Both the position numbers and the translations under genes were made by a program. A DNA stretch of 64,000 bases, taken from assembly GCF_021398735.1 (NCBI RefSeq), contig NZ_CP090349.1:3491001-3555000 (forward strand), in the 5' to 3' direction. Under the pieces are notes generated by a model. The model had not been told where the DNA came from and did not search any database. It saw nothing but the letters and a program-made list of their open reading frames with translations. The DNA comes from Methylobacterium oryzae. Its GTDB lineage: Bacteria > Pseudomonadota > Alphaproteobacteria > Rhizobiales > Beijerinckiaceae. Positions 25,454 through 35,593 of this stretch are shown in pieces. Every line of letters begins with the position of its first letter. Within the stretch, counting starts at the first letter, position 1.

Positions 25454-26380
25454 CTATACGGACGCAGCCTCAGTTCGCATATTAGGCTCCATGTTTCTCG
25501 GCTTGAGGTGGCCATCCACGAAGGTGCCGGCCTCCGAGAGAGCTGCGCGCCCCTCCGCAAGGTTCGGGAAGAACAGATGCCAAGCGTGGATCATCGCGGG
25601 CCAGATCCGAAGCGTGACGTTCATGCCCGCGCTGCCGGCCGCGCCGGCCAGACACACCGCATCATCGAGGAGCGTCTCGTCCGAGCCGACTTGGATCAGC
25701 GTCGGGGGCAAGCCCTTTAAATCGGCGTAGAGGGGTGAGGCCAAAGGGTTCTGAGGATCCGCGCCGCTCAGGTAGGCCGCCGCAAGTTCGGAGAGGTAGA
25801 GGCGCTGGATCATGGGATCCACCGCTGCCTTCGTCCTGAAGCTGTTGCCGCGCAAGGCCAAGTCGATCCAGGGTGAAGAGAGCCAGAGACATCCGGGCAG
25901 CGGGTCGCCCGCCTCTCGCAGGCGCAGCGCGGCGGCGACGGCGAGGCCACCGCCCGCGCTCTCGCCGCACAAGGCGATCTGTTCGGGCGAGATCCCCTGC
26001 TCCAGCACGAACCTATAGCCCGCCACCGCGTCGTCGAGGGCGGCGGGGAAAGGGTGCTCAGGGGCGAGCCGGTAGGCGAGTGCGAGGGTGCGGACGCCGG
26101 CGTCCTGCCCCGCGCGCGCAACGACGTGGCGATGGCTGTCGAGGGATCCAGCCATGTACCCGCCGCCGTGGAGGAAAATGAGGACGCGCTCGGAATCGCC
26201 ACCAGGGCAGAGGGTCCACTCACCCGGCACGCCGCCGGCATCGACAGGGGTGACGCGGGTGCCGGGCGGAAGCGCGTCGCGGCGGCCGAAGCTGTCGAGC
26301 CGGGCGCGCCGTGCGACGAGATCCGCCGGCCGCGGCTGCGCCTGGAGGAAGGCCCGGATCGCGTCGATCTCGCTGCGCAT
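25454..26380 (-). CDS. alpha/beta hydrolase, hormone-sensitive-lipase family esterase
   Basis: A 308-residue esterase. The oxyanion-hole motif HGGG is at residues 71-74 and the nucleophile elbow GESAGG has Ser141. A catalytic Asp in the VGSDETLLDD segment and His in the MIHAWHLF segment follow in the usual order. It should hydrolyse short-chain or aromatic carboxylic esters in the cytoplasm. The start at 26380 (MRSEID) was chosen because the longer frame adds only Arg-rich sequence. A flavin monooxygenase remnant lies 14 nt upstream on the same strand, so the pair looks like a broken aromatic-degradation operon. Confidence 0.85.
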   Translation of the reverse strand: MRSEIDAIRAFLQAQPRPADLVARRARLDSFGRRDALPPGTRVTPVDAGGVPGEWTLCPGGDSERVLIFLHGGGYMAGSLDSHRHVVARAGQDAGVRTLALAYRLAPEHPFPAALDDAVAGYRFVLEQGISPEQIALCGESAGGGLAVAAALRLREAGDPLPGCLWLSSPWIDLALRGNSFRTKAAVDPMIQRLYLSELAAAYLSGADPQNPLASPLYADLKGLPPTLIQVGSDETLLDDAVCLAGAAGSAGMNVTLRIWPAMIHAWHLFFPNLAEGRAALSEAGTFVDGHLKPRNMEPNMRTEAASV

Positions 26381-26394
26381 CGCGTTTCCACCCG

Positions 26395-27513
26395 CTACAG
26401 CATGAATCGATCGAAGAAGGCCGCGAGTTCGGCATGGGCGTCCAGGGGCAGCACATGCGCGACGTGCTGGTCCGGCCGCACGACGACGATGCAACCGTCC
26501 GCCCGCCAAATGCCGCGCAGTGCGAAGATATCGCCGGCCTTCGGGTCCGGGCAGAAGACCTTCTCGCAGTCGACGAGGTTATAACGCCCCTTCGGCGGTC
26601 GCAGCAGCGGTGGCATCGCTCCTAGAACGAACTGCCGGTGGCCCTGCTGCAGGATCGCCCGCACGTCGATGACGGAGTCGATGTCGGCGCCCGCGGGTGT
26701 GAACCGCCGGATGGGCGCGTCGTCCGCTTCGGCCAGGTACGTGCACACGGCGCGCAATCGCGAGGATCGCGCGTCGGGCGACTCCGGATCCGCGAACAGG
26801 AACAAGCGCCAGCGGCCATCTGCCTTGACGGTGTGGCCGAGCTGAAGTGGCTTAGCATCGGCCAGCCGGATCACCGGCGCCGAATGAAAGCGTGTCCCGA
26901 TCCTGAAGCCCTCGGCGAGGTTCTGATGCGTGGACTGGCCGGTGATGAGGGACGGCGGATAGCAGGTCTCGGTACCGGCGGTGAAGCGGCCATGCTTGAC
27001 GAAGTACCGCTCGAACTCGGCCGGATCGACGCCGTCGCCGCCCGTCACGTCGGATGGCCTGGGCGGGGCGCTGAACATGCGGGCGAACGCACGGTCGAAG
27101 TCGATGAGTTCCTGGGCGACGGCGCGACGCTCCATCGAGTAGGTCTGGAGAATCTGCGGTGTACACTGCCCGCGGACCACGGCGGCGAGTTTCCAGCCGA
27201 GGTTGAAGGCGTCCTGCATCGAGACATTCATGCCCTGGCCCGCTTTCGGGCTGTGCGTGTGGCAGGCATCGCCAGCGATGAAGATCCGGGGCGAACGATG
27301 TTCACGGTGCGCAAGGCCGCCATCATCGAAGGCTTCGCAGAGCCTCTGCCCAATCTCGTAGACCGACCACCATGGGACTTCCTTCATCTCCAGCGTGTAG
27401 GGGTGCAGGATACGCCGCGCCGCCGCGATCAGGTGATCGATAGTCACCGCGTCCCTTGCCAGGCGCCGATTCGCGTCGAGCTTGTCGAGTTCGATGTACA
27501 TGCGCACGAGGTA
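26395..27513 (-). pseudogene. FAD-dependent aromatic monooxygenase, 5'-truncated by an IS element
   Basis: About 373 residues remain of a phenol-2-monooxygenase/MhpA-type flavoprotein hydroxylase. Still visible are the second FAD motif (IFIAGDACHTHSPKAGQGMN, which contacts the ribityl chain) and the C-terminal thioredoxin-like region. The N-terminal ~230 residues with the Rossmann GxGxxG are missing. Reading upstream, the frame stays open (YLVRMYIELD) to base 27513, exactly where the terminal repeat of the IS3-family element begins. The missing half was not found on the other side of the IS. It is almost certainly non-functional. Confidence 0.85.
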
Positions 27514-27528
27514 TGGACTTGCTACGGT

Positions 27529-28404
27529 CTAATGGAGAGCGGTTTGGTGGGTGAAGCCCCTCTCGAACTGGATAGGGCTGGTGTAGCCCAGCGCCGAGTG
27601 ACGGCGGCGGGGATTGTAGAAGCCATCGATGTAACGGGCCAGCGCGATGGTGGCCTCGGCTCGTGTCTGGAACGCGGTGCGCCAGACCAACTCGCTCTTC
27701 AGCGTCTTGAAGAACGTCTCGACCATCGCGTTATCATAACAATTTCCCTTGCCGGACATCGAGATCACGATGCCATGTCCTCGTAGTTCCGCCTGATACT
27801 CATTCGAACAGTACTGACTGCCGCGGTCTGAATGATGCAATAAACTTGGTCCGGTCCGTCGGACGACAAGGGCACGTCGCAGCGCGGTCAGCGCGAGTTC
27901 CTTGTGAAGACGGTCGCTCGCCGCCCAGCCCACGACCCGTCGAGAGTACAGGTCGAGGACCACCGCCAGGTACAGCCAACCCTCCCGCGTCCAGATGTAG
28001 GAGATGTCGCTTCCCCACTTGCGATCGGGCCCGGCCGCCGTGAAGTCCTGGTCGAGGTGGTTGGGCGCGATCGGGAAGGCGTGGCCGCTGTCCGTCGTGC
28101 GCCGGAAGCGCCGCGGCTGGCGAGCCTTGAGCCCGTTCTCCCGCATCAGCCGGGCCACGCGTCTTCGGCCTGCCGCCAAACCCTGCTCGCGCAGCTCGTG
28201 GGTCATGCGCGGGCTGCCATACGTCTCGTGCGAGAGCGTGAAGGCGGAGCGGACGTGGGCAAGCAGCACGAGATCCTCGCGCTGCCGCGTCGAGGCCGGG
28301 CGGTTTTTCCAGGCGAAATAGCCGCTCGGACTGACGTCGAGGACCTTGCACAGGCGCGCGACCGGGAAGTCCTTCTTCGCCGCGTCGATGAGGCGGAACC
28401 TCAT
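27529..28404 (-). CDS. IS3-family transposase OrfB (DDE integrase domain)
   Basis: A 291-residue transposase with an N-terminal helix-turn-helix-like region and an rve/DDE core. The first Asp is in the SDISYIW segment, the second in HHSDRGSQY and the Glu in NAMVETFFKTLKSELV. The C-terminal signature YNPRRRHSALGY is typical of the IS3 family. The start overlaps the orfA stop (ATGA), although IS3 elements often make the active OrfAB by frameshifting. The gene appears intact. Confidence 0.93.
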   Translation of the reverse strand: MRFRLIDAAKKDFPVARLCKVLDVSPSGYFAWKNRPASTRQREDLVLLAHVRSAFTLSHETYGSPRMTHELREQGLAAGRRRVARLMRENGLKARQPRRFRRTTDSGHAFPIAPNHLDQDFTAAGPDRKWGSDISYIWTREGWLYLAVVLDLYSRRVVGWAASDRLHKELALTALRRALVVRRTGPSLLHHSDRGSQYCSNEYQAELRGHGIVISMSGKGNCYDNAMVETFFKTLKSELVWRTAFQTRAEATIALARYIDGFYNPRRRHSALGYTSPIQFERGFTHQTALH

Positions 28405-28697
28405 CGACTTCCCTCCTTGGCGAAAAAAGCCGTGGCCCGCTTCAGGATCTCCCGCTCCTGGCGTAGCACCTCGTTCTCGCGGCGCAGGCGCTTGAGCTCG
28501 GCGGCCATGTCCTCCTGCCGATCGGCTGGCGGATGGTCCATCTCCCGCTCGCGCCGGCCGTCGATCCAGTTGCGCAGCGTCGAGAGCCCGACGCCGAGAT
28601 CGGCGGCGACCTCGCGGCGGGACCGCCCGCTCGTCTGCGCCAATCGCACCGCCTCTGCGCGAAACTCAGGGGTAAAGGTTTGCTTCCGGTCTGCCAT
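28401..28697 (-). CDS. IS3-family transposase OrfA (helix-turn-helix)
   Basis: The product has 98 residues, beginning MADRKQTFTPEFRAEAVRLA, the usual helix-turn-helix of IS3 OrfA (EVAADLGVGLSTLRNWI). A leucine-zipper-like C-terminus follows (ELKRLRRENEVLRQEREILKRATAFF). It binds the IS ends and pairs with OrfB. The start at 28697 was chosen from the protein family; upstream in-frame sequence runs toward the IS end and is not coding. Confidence 0.92.
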   Translation of the reverse strand: MADRKQTFTPEFRAEAVRLAQTSGRSRREVAADLGVGLSTLRNWIDGRREREMDHPPADRQEDMAAELKRLRRENEVLRQEREILKRATAFFAKEGSR

Positions 28698-28750
28698 CGG
28701 AACCCTCCTCCTCCAGGAAAAGAGCTCTCCACTTTTGCGGAGCAAGTCCA

Positions 28751-31700
28751 CCAGCGCATTGCCCCCGAAAGTGCAGATCTCATTGCCCAGCCGATGATCG
28801 CACTGCAGGGAAGCTTGAGCTTGGCCTCGCAATTCACGACCGGCCTTCCCGTCTTCCTGATGAGTACGACGGCGCTGAACCCGCTCGATGTTGCGAGCCT
28901 CGGCGGCGACGTCTCCGGGCCTGGCGGCCTGATTAAGGTTGGGCTCGGCACCCTCGAACTTGCCGGCACCAACACCTATGCCGGCGGCACCACCATCCTC
29001 GGCGGCACCCTGGCCGTTTCCCGCGACGCTAATCTCGGCGCCGCCGGCACCGGCCTGACCCTCGGCGGTGGCACCCTCGAGGTCCTCGCCGACGGCTTCG
29101 CCACCGCCCGCCCGATCACGCTCGCCGGCCCCGGCACCCTGCAGATCGACGTCGGCACCGCCACCTTCGCGGGGCCGATTGCCGACGGCAGCCAGCCGGG
29201 CGTGCTGATCAAGTCCGGCTCCGGGACCGCCGTGCTGTCAGCCGCCAACACATTTACCGGCGGCGCTGTCATCAGCGCCGGCACTCTCGCCCTGACTGCC
29301 ACCGGCAGCCTCTCCGCACCGGTCCTCGTCGGTGCAGGTGCGAGCTTTCTCAATGCCGGCCTCGTCGCCGGCAGCGTCGGCAACTTCGGCGTGCTCGCCA
29401 ACAGCGGTACCATTAATGGCGCGATCGCCAATGCCGGTATGGCCGTCAACGCCGGTACCATCGCCGGCGGCACGACCAACAGCGGCAGCCTGGTCAACAC
29501 CGGCACCCTCGCGGGCGGTCTGACCAACACCGGCACCGCCCTCAACACCGGCGCGATCGCCGGCGGCGTCATCAGCAGCGGCAGCCTGAGCAACGCCGGC
29601 ACCATCGGCGGCGGCGTCGCCAACACCGGCCTCCTCGCCACCAGCGGCACGATCAGCGGTGGCCTGACCAATGCCGGCACCGTGCTCGCCAGCGCTGGCC
29701 GCATCGACGGGCCCATCGCCAACAATGCCGGCCTGCTCGCCGTCGCCGGATCCGTCGCCGGCACCGGCCCCTTCGCCAACGCCGCCGGCGCGACGCTCGC
29801 CGTCACCACGGGCGGCAGCTACAGCCTTGCCGGCCCCCTCGCCAATGCCGGCCTCGTCGCCGTTGCCCAGAGCGCCAGCCTCACCGCCTCCGGCGGCCTC
29901 AGCAACGCCGGCCTCGTCGCCAGCGACGGCACCCTCACCGCCGACCTGACCAACACCGGCATCGCCCGCCTGTCCGGGCAGTTCAACGGCACGCTCACCA
30001 ACACCGGCCTCGTGCAGATCACCGGCCCGCTCGCCGGGCTGACCAGCCTGACCAACACCGGCGCCCTCGACCTCGGCGGCACCGCCCTCACGCTCACCGA
30101 CCTCGCCGGCCCGGCCTCCGCCGTCCTGGGCAACGGCGCCCTCACGGTCTCCAATGCGGCCGCCTCCACCTACGCCGGCGCCATCCTGGAGACCGCGAGC
30201 CCGACCAGCCTGACCAAGGCCGGCCCCGGCACGCTCCTGCTCACCGGCTCCGGCCTCTTCTCCGGCCCGACCACAATCCAGGCCGGCACGCTCTCCCTCA
30301 ACGGGCTCTGGACCTCGCCGGTCACGGTCGCGGCCAATGGCACCCTGCGCGGCATCGGCACCGTCGCGGCCCCGGTCACGGTCGCCGGCGCCCTGCGGCC
30401 GGGCAACTCCCCCGGCACGCTCACCGTGCTCGGCCCGGTGGCGTTCGCCCCCGGCAGCAGCCTCGGCCTCGACATCGACGGACCGGGCACCGGCACCGGC
30501 GCGGGCAGCTACGCCCGCCTCCTGGCGCTCGGCCCGACCGGCACGGTCTCGGCCAACGGCACCCTGGTGCCGGAGCTGCGCGGCATCACCGGCAACGCGG
30601 GCAACAGCTTCACCCCCGCGCTCGGCCAGCGCTTCGGCGTGCTCACCGCGCAGGCCGGGCTGTCGGGCTCGTTCAGCGGGCTCGCCCAGCCGGCGGCGGG
30701 CCTGCCGGCCGGCACGCGCTTCGACGCGCTCTACGCCGCCACCGGCCTCGACCTCGTGGTCACGCCCGCCGCCTACGGCAACCTCGCCGGCCTCGGCCTC
30801 GCCCAGACCGGCAACGCCCGGGCCGTGGGCGCAGCGCTCGACCTCGCCCGCCCGGCCGCCGGCACGCGGCCGGACGCGGCGCGGGCGCGGGTGTTCGACC
30901 CGCTCTACGCGGCTGGCCCGGCGACGCTGCCGGGCGGCCTGGCGAGCCTGTCGGGCCAGAGCTACGGCGACGCGGTGATGACCGACCTCGCCGCGCGCCG
31001 GCTGCTGGCCGACACGATCGACCGGCACCAGCGCGGGCTGGGCGGCGGCGCGAGCGCGTTCAGCGCGGGCGATCCGGGCCCGGGCCCGAACCGCACGGCG
31101 CTGCAGGTGCGCGGCGGCGCCGGGGCGGCGGCGCCGCCGCTGGCGGTGGGCGAGGGCCGGGTCTGGGCCGACGCGCTGTACGGGTTCGGCGCGCGCGCCG
31201 GCGACCGGGCGGCGGCGGGCGCCGGGTTCGACGCGGGCGGGCTGCTGATGGGCGTCGACCGCCAGGTCGGGGCGGACACGCAGGTGGGCGGTGCGTTCAG
31301 CTACCTGCGTGAGGGCGGCACGTCGCGGGGCGCGGGGCTGGGTCGGTTCACCACCGACAGCTACGGCGGGACGCTGTACGCGAGCACGCGGCTGGGCGCG
31401 GTGGTGCTGCGGGGCACGGCGGGCGTGTCGTACGCGGACGGGCGGGTGGACCGGACGGTGGCGCTGGGCGCGGCGGTGTCGCAGGCGTCCGGGCTGTCGT
31501 CGGGCTGGAACGGCGGGGTGTCGGGCTTTGCCGGGTACGCGCTGGCGACCGGCCTGCCGGTCGAGGTCGTGCCGGAGGTGGGCTTCAGCTACGACCGGCT
31601 GACGCGGGGCCGTGTGTCCGAGCGGGGCGGTCTGGTCGGGCAGGGCTTCGGCGGGCAGGGCTTCGCGGTGGCCGATCTCGACGCGGCGCGCAGCCTGGTC

Positions 31701-31991
31701 GGCGGGCGGGTGACGAGCTGGGCGGTGGCGGGCATGCCGGACCTGCGCCTGGAGGGCCGGGCGTACTGGGCGCACGAACTGGCCGACACGGCGGCGGTGG
31801 TTCGCTCGAGCCTATTCGGGGCGGGGTTCGCGGGCCGGACGAGCGCGCTGGGCCGGGACGGCGCGGTTCTGGGGGTGAGCCTGACGGGGGCGGTCGCCGA
31901 GGGCGTGCGGCTGTCAGTGGGCTACACCGGCGATGTCCGCCCCGGCGCCACCGCCCAGGTGTTCACCGCTGGCCTTCAGGCCGCGTGGTAG
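28751..31991 (+). pseudogene. autotransporter adhesin with passenger repeats and beta-barrel, 5' end removed by the IS
   Basis: An open frame continues from the IS into a large autotransporter. From about 28870 there is a passenger starting GGDVSGPGGLIKVGLGTLELAG (a PATR-type beta-strand unit), then a long stretch of N-x-G-x-I/L-x-GG repeats (about 29,340-30,060) that should form a beta-helix. The C-terminal ~300 residues (about 31,100 onward) form a translocator barrel ending in aromatic Trp. No Sec signal peptide is visible; the only starts (28794, 28860) give no good leader. The 5' part was probably lost together with the neighbouring monooxygenase half, so export is unlikely unless a cryptic leader is used. 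The reading frame itself has no internal stop. Confidence 0.75.
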
Positions 31992-32276
31992 AGCATCGAC
32001 GGACCTTCGAGCGTTCCTAGCTAGCCTTACGATCGGCGGATGCATGTCGTCGCCCGCCGATCGTTTACGTGGCCTTTTCCCCCCGCATTCGGCCGGCATA
32101 GCCTCCGACGCATCATCCGATCGTGTCACTCTCCAGGTCGGCCTCCTCGTCGACCATGCGGCCGGGGCTCACGTTCGGCAGGTACCGATCGCGCTCCACG
32201 GTGAGGGCGGCGTTTCGAGTTTGCGGCCGCCTCCAGCACTCGCCCGTCGTCGGCATCCAGGCGTGCGGGCGACCTG

Positions 32277-33473
32277 CTACTTCGACACCCACGCATCTTC
32301 GACCCAGATCTGCCCGTGCAGATCAGAAGCCAATGCCGCAGCTATCGCCTGCTGTGCTGCCGCCGTGTCGAGATCGGAGGCGACGACGGCGTCCTCCCCC
32401 TCGGACTCGGCGGGCCCTACCGAGAAGACCTTCTCCTTGCCGGTATCGACAAGTCTCGCATCGACACCCCGGAGCTGGACGTAGGAGACGGACTTGTCCT
32501 GAGGATCCTGCCACGCGGTAGCCCGGAGCGAGATCGCTTCCTGAGCTCCCATCGGATCCAGGTAGGACACCTTGCGGGTGAGGGCCATCTGGATCTCGCC
32601 TCGCCCGGCGTCCTTGCCCGACGAGACGATCGTCGCATCGGGGATGGCCTTCGGCAATGCGCGACCGAGGGCGGCGATCAGATCGGCGTCGCCCGGCTTC
32701 GCCTTGAGCTTGACGAGCTGGGACTTGTCGGCGACCTGCCCGTATTCCGCAGTCGCCACTCCCGGGAGCTTCTTCACCTTCTCGAGGAGCGCGGGAGCTC
32801 TCTCCGGATCGACGTCGATCGAGATCGACGAGGTGCCGCCTCTCTGGTCGGCGCAGTTCGGGACCAGACCGGCGGGATCCATCCGGGCACCTTCAGTGCG
32901 GACCAGCTTCACCAGATCGACGACGTTCGGAAGCTTCGTCGTCACCGAGAGGGTTCCGGGATCGGGTACGGGCTTGTCGCTCACGTCTTCAGTCTCGTCC
33001 TCTGCCGTCGAACCGGAGGGCAGCGCGGTCGGATCCTCCTCCGAGAACGTCAGGCCGGCGGCTGCGATGGCGACGCTATGGTCCGGAAGCTTCAGAGAGC
33101 CGTTCAGCTGCTGCTCGTCCTTCGAGCCGCTCCGCTTGATCGACACGGCGACCCGATCCCCCGCCGAGCTTGCTCCGGCTCCGGAGAAGTTCGCGCCGTC
33201 GGCCTTCAGCGGGATCACCAGACGGTCGACGCGCCGCGACAGGGTGCTTGTCGGGTAGCAGACGTCGATGCTCGCGTCGGTGATCTGGCTGCCCTGCGAG
33301 GTCAACTTCAGGACGCCGTCGATCAGATACGTCGCCGAACCGTCCAGGGACCCTTCCGAAAAGCTGAGGTAGCGGGTCGACGGCTGCTGAGGTTGCGGCT
33401 TCTTCGATTTGCCCTGGGCATTCGCCTGACCGCACAGTCCGATCAGAACAATCGTCGCCACCAGGAACCGCAT
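32277..33473 (-). CDS. secreted protein of unknown family
   Basis: The protein has 398 residues with a clear signal peptide (MRFLVATIVLIGLCGQANA). The mature part contains a Pro/Gln-rich start, then a beta-rich region (RYLSFSEGSLDGSATYLIDG), an acidic linker (AEDETEDVSDKP) and a helical C-terminal half. A strong GGGGAGG ribosome-binding site precedes the ATG at 33473. Neighbouring genes are unrelated secreted orphans on the same strand. I do not recognise the family. It is probably a periplasmic or outer-membrane-associated protein. Confidence 0.7.
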   Translation of the reverse strand: MRFLVATIVLIGLCGQANAQGKSKKPQPQQPSTRYLSFSEGSLDGSATYLIDGVLKLTSQGSQITDASIDVCYPTSTLSRRVDRLVIPLKADGANFSGAGASSAGDRVAVSIKRSGSKDEQQLNGSLKLPDHSVAIAAAGLTFSEEDPTALPSGSTAEDETEDVSDKPVPDPGTLSVTTKLPNVVDLVKLVRTEGARMDPAGLVPNCADQRGGTSSISIDVDPERAPALLEKVKKLPGVATAEYGQVADKSQLVKLKAKPGDADLIAALGRALPKAIPDATIVSSGKDAGRGEIQMALTRKVSYLDPMGAQEAISLRATAWQDPQDKSVSYVQLRGVDARLVDTGKEKVFSVGPAESEGEDAVVASDLDTAAAQQAIAAALASDLHGQIWVEDAWVSK

Positions 33474-33796
33474 GTGACCTCCCCAGGTCCGCCGATCATG
33501 TGCAGGGCATCATGCCCGACGTTGCGGTGCACGGCCACCCGATCGCGGGCCACGCATGTCGGGACAGCTTGATCGGCGACCGACGTCGGTCGTCGGTCGT
33601 CGGATCGTCCCGGATCCTGGCTGTCGGTGCCGAGAACCTCGGCCGGGGAGCGATCCGATCGAACGCCGCCTCCAGGCGCATCTCGCCGATCGTCCGGCTG
33701 TAGCCGCATCGGCCGAATGCTGGAGATGTCATGATTTGTGATGGCTCCGACCGCGGATATCTATGAATGTTGGACGTCGCCGCGAGACATCAGTTC
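33474..33796. other. intergenic region with short direct and inverted GTCGG repeats
   Basis: Around 33570-33605 the sequence repeats CGACC/GTCGG units, including a small palindrome CCGACGTCGG and GTCGGTCGTCGGTCGTCGG. This could form a short cruciform or bind a regulator. No convincing gene was seen; frames are short and overlap on both strands. Confidence 0.4.
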
Positions 33797-34222
33797 TCAA
33801 TCAAAAGACTTCCCATTCCAACGAACGTAGCCTCCACCTCCGCCATGGGCATCCATATGGACCTTCGGGATGCGCTCGCGGCCTACCTTGACGTTGGCAC
33901 CCAGCATATCGTGGGCCTTCTGGAGCAATGATCCGCGACGCAGATAGAACAGTACGGAGCAAACCTGCATGCCGCAATGACTGCTCCGTGACATTTTACC
34001 GGCACATCGGATCGCCTCGTGGGATATAATCAAGTCGGGCATGCCGTCACCATCGAGATCCCGCTCGATCAGGCCGGCGGGATCGATGCGCCCTTGACGA
34101 CCATCGCACCCGTCATTGATCTCCTGCTTTGCCAAGTAGGCCGCCGCTCTTGATTCCGCCACAGCCGGCGCTGCAAAGAGCGAACCCATCAGGATCACGA
34201 AAGTCAGTCTTACCATAAACAT
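33797..34222 (-). CDS. small secreted protein with FG-GAP-like calcium motif
   Basis: This 141-residue product begins MFMVRLTFVILMGSLFAAPAVAES, a Sec signal peptide. The mature part contains DLDGDGMPDLI, an EF-hand/FG-GAP type calcium-binding loop, and a Cys-rich segment (RCAGK...HCGMQVC) that may form disulfides. It is the last of three small secreted-protein genes in the same direction (gaps of about 10 and 37 nt). The start at 34222 places the signal peptide at the N-terminus. The sequence is less GC-biased than the catabolic regions, consistent with acquired DNA. Function unknown. Confidence 0.7.
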   Translation of the reverse strand: MFMVRLTFVILMGSLFAAPAVAESRAAAYLAKQEINDGCDGRQGRIDPAGLIERDLDGDGMPDLIISHEAIRCAGKMSRSSHCGMQVCSVLFYLRRGSLLQKAHDMLGANVKVGRERIPKVHMDAHGGGGGYVRWNGKSFD

Positions 34223-34259
34223 CGTACGTCTCCCGATAGTCGTCCCAAGCAGCCCGGAG

Positions 34260-34688
34260 TCAGCCTTTGCATTGACGCGACAGGCTTGACTTCGCCGATG
34301 CATAGCCGTCAGTCCTTACGGGCCACTTGGTGCGTTCGTCGAAGACGATGGCCGCTTTACCGCCCGAGCTCAGTAATTCATCTATGTCCGGTCGCAACGG
34401 CCAGCTGTACAGCTCGTTGTTGGTCCTCGGCGGTACGGTCAGCTTGATCTGTCGTCCGGCAGCGGAGAGGGATAGCGTATCTCCAGCGCTTAGACCGTTC
34501 TCGACGGAGTAGATCTCGAAGGACCTTTCGCCACCGCGCCGGCACGAGACGAATATGCACAGATTGGAGGAGACGCAGGAGGTGAACGCAGGATACGGAG
34601 TTCCTTTTGCCGGCTTCCACCCCGAGTTCGCGACCTGGACGCAACACAGCATGAATAGGAGGGCGACCGCACCCGATCTGGTTGACAT
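34260..34688 (-). CDS. small secreted protein, unknown
   Basis: The product has 142 residues with a signal peptide (MSTRSGAVALLFMLCCVQVANS). The mature part is about 120 residues with several cysteines (SCVSSNLCIFVSCR) and a beta-rich look; the motif TVPPRTNNELYSWPL resembles no family I know. It lies between two other small secreted-protein genes on the same strand, 10 nt after the first, so they are probably co-transcribed. No function can be proposed. Confidence 0.65.
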   Translation of the reverse strand: MSTRSGAVALLFMLCCVQVANSGWKPAKGTPYPAFTSCVSSNLCIFVSCRRGGERSFEIYSVENGLSAGDTLSLSAAGRQIKLTVPPRTNNELYSWPLRPDIDELLSSGGKAAIVFDERTKWPVRTDGYASAKSSLSRQCKG

Positions 34689-34698
34689 GATATGGTCC

Positions 34699-35112
34699 CT
34701 ACTCTGTTGAGATTGCGTCCATTTTCACGATTTTTCCCGCTGCGCCGCAGAACAGAGCCTTGATCGTCACGGTGCGGCCGTTGCGGATCAATGTGGAATA
34801 TCCATCTTGAGTAATCGCTTTCTGGCGTGGATCGGGAAAATCGTACAAAGCGGGTACGTTGATGTGCTGCTCGCCGCCTTTTTGGTTAAGTGTGAATCCG
34901 CGTACCGTTCCCTGCTCGAATGTTAGATCGCTGATGCGGCCGCGCAAGGCCATCGAAGAACAGTCCTTCGCCGGCGACAGGTTAGACATCGAGACAATTT
35001 TGCCGTCGACGGAACGATTCACCCTCATATCCGCGAAAACGACGCTGGATCCGGCGGTATATAGCAGAAATGAACCTAGATATTTTCCTATGCAACAATT
35101 TGCGGCTGGCAT
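34699..35112 (-). CDS. small secreted protein, first of three
   Basis: A protein of 137 residues with a probable signal sequence at the N-terminus (GKYLGSFLLYTAGSSVVFA). The mature part has two to three cysteines (KDCSSMALRG, LFCGAAGK) and alternating hydrophobic residues typical of a beta fold. It is the promoter-proximal gene of the three-gene group ending at 33797. Family not recognised. The gene is less GC-rich than most of the window. Confidence 0.6.
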   Translation of the reverse strand: MPAANCCIGKYLGSFLLYTAGSSVVFADMRVNRSVDGKIVSMSNLSPAKDCSSMALRGRISDLTFEQGTVRGFTLNQKGGEQHINVPALYDFPDPRQKAITQDGYSTLIRNGRTVTIKALFCGAAGKIVKMDAISTE

Positions 35113-35590
35113 CGAAATCTCCGTAGACGCGTATTCAAAGCAAGATTTTCGATCGCGATCCGCAGCGCAAGCCGTAAATTAGCGCAGGACTGATAATCAT
35201 TTGGCTTAGAGGCTTCGGGTCGGAGCCGGCGTCACGAGTGCGGCTGGGCTCGCCGCATGCGGTCTAGTTGGACTTGGCGGAGGTCTTCTGCTTCTCTACA
35301 GGTCTATGGAGACTGTCCTAGTCAAAGACTCGCGCGATTGGCTTACAAAACTGACCTCCGGCCTCTGACCGCCTGGATCGTCGAGGATATGTCCGCTCGA
35401 GTGCCCGCGTGGCGCAGAAGCAGACCGGCAGCATTCCACCCCGAGCAGCCATACGGCTTCCGACCCAACCCAGCCGCCAGTTGCGGCTAGCACCATTCCC
35501 GAAAGCGGACCTCTGATTTGGTCCCGCAATCACGCTACCCGAAGCCCGTTCCGCTGGAGCTTCGCGCAGGTAGATGTCGATCTATCGAGG
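35113..35590. other. gene-free stretch between the secreted-protein group and the porin
   Basis: This holds the probable promoter of the three-gene group and the downstream flank of the porin. Only short overlapping frames are present. A copy of a CGAAAGCGGA element, seen also in other intergenic regions of this window, occurs at about 35500. Confidence 0.4.
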
Positions 35591-35593
35591 GAC

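Larger units (their letters stand above)
27514..28750 (-). mobile_element. IS3-family insertion sequence, about 1237 bp
   Basis: Imperfect terminal inverted repeats start TGGACTTGCT at 27514 (reading rightward) and, on the opposite strand, at 28750 (reading leftward), with a second shared block TGGAGAGC about 10 nt further in. The element holds two minus-strand frames, orfA and orfB. The flanking triplets (GTA at 27511-27513 and CCA at 28751-28753) do not match, so no 3-bp target duplication is seen. Genes on both sides are truncated at the element boundaries, which points to a deletion or recombination after insertion. Confidence 0.88.

Noticed and set aside
29340..30060. Repeated Gly/Asn/Thr-rich blocks as a CRISPR array or tandem DNA repeat
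   Set aside because: The repetition is at the protein level (beta-helix units of the autotransporter), with irregular DNA spacing and no spacers. I saw no CRISPR array in the window.
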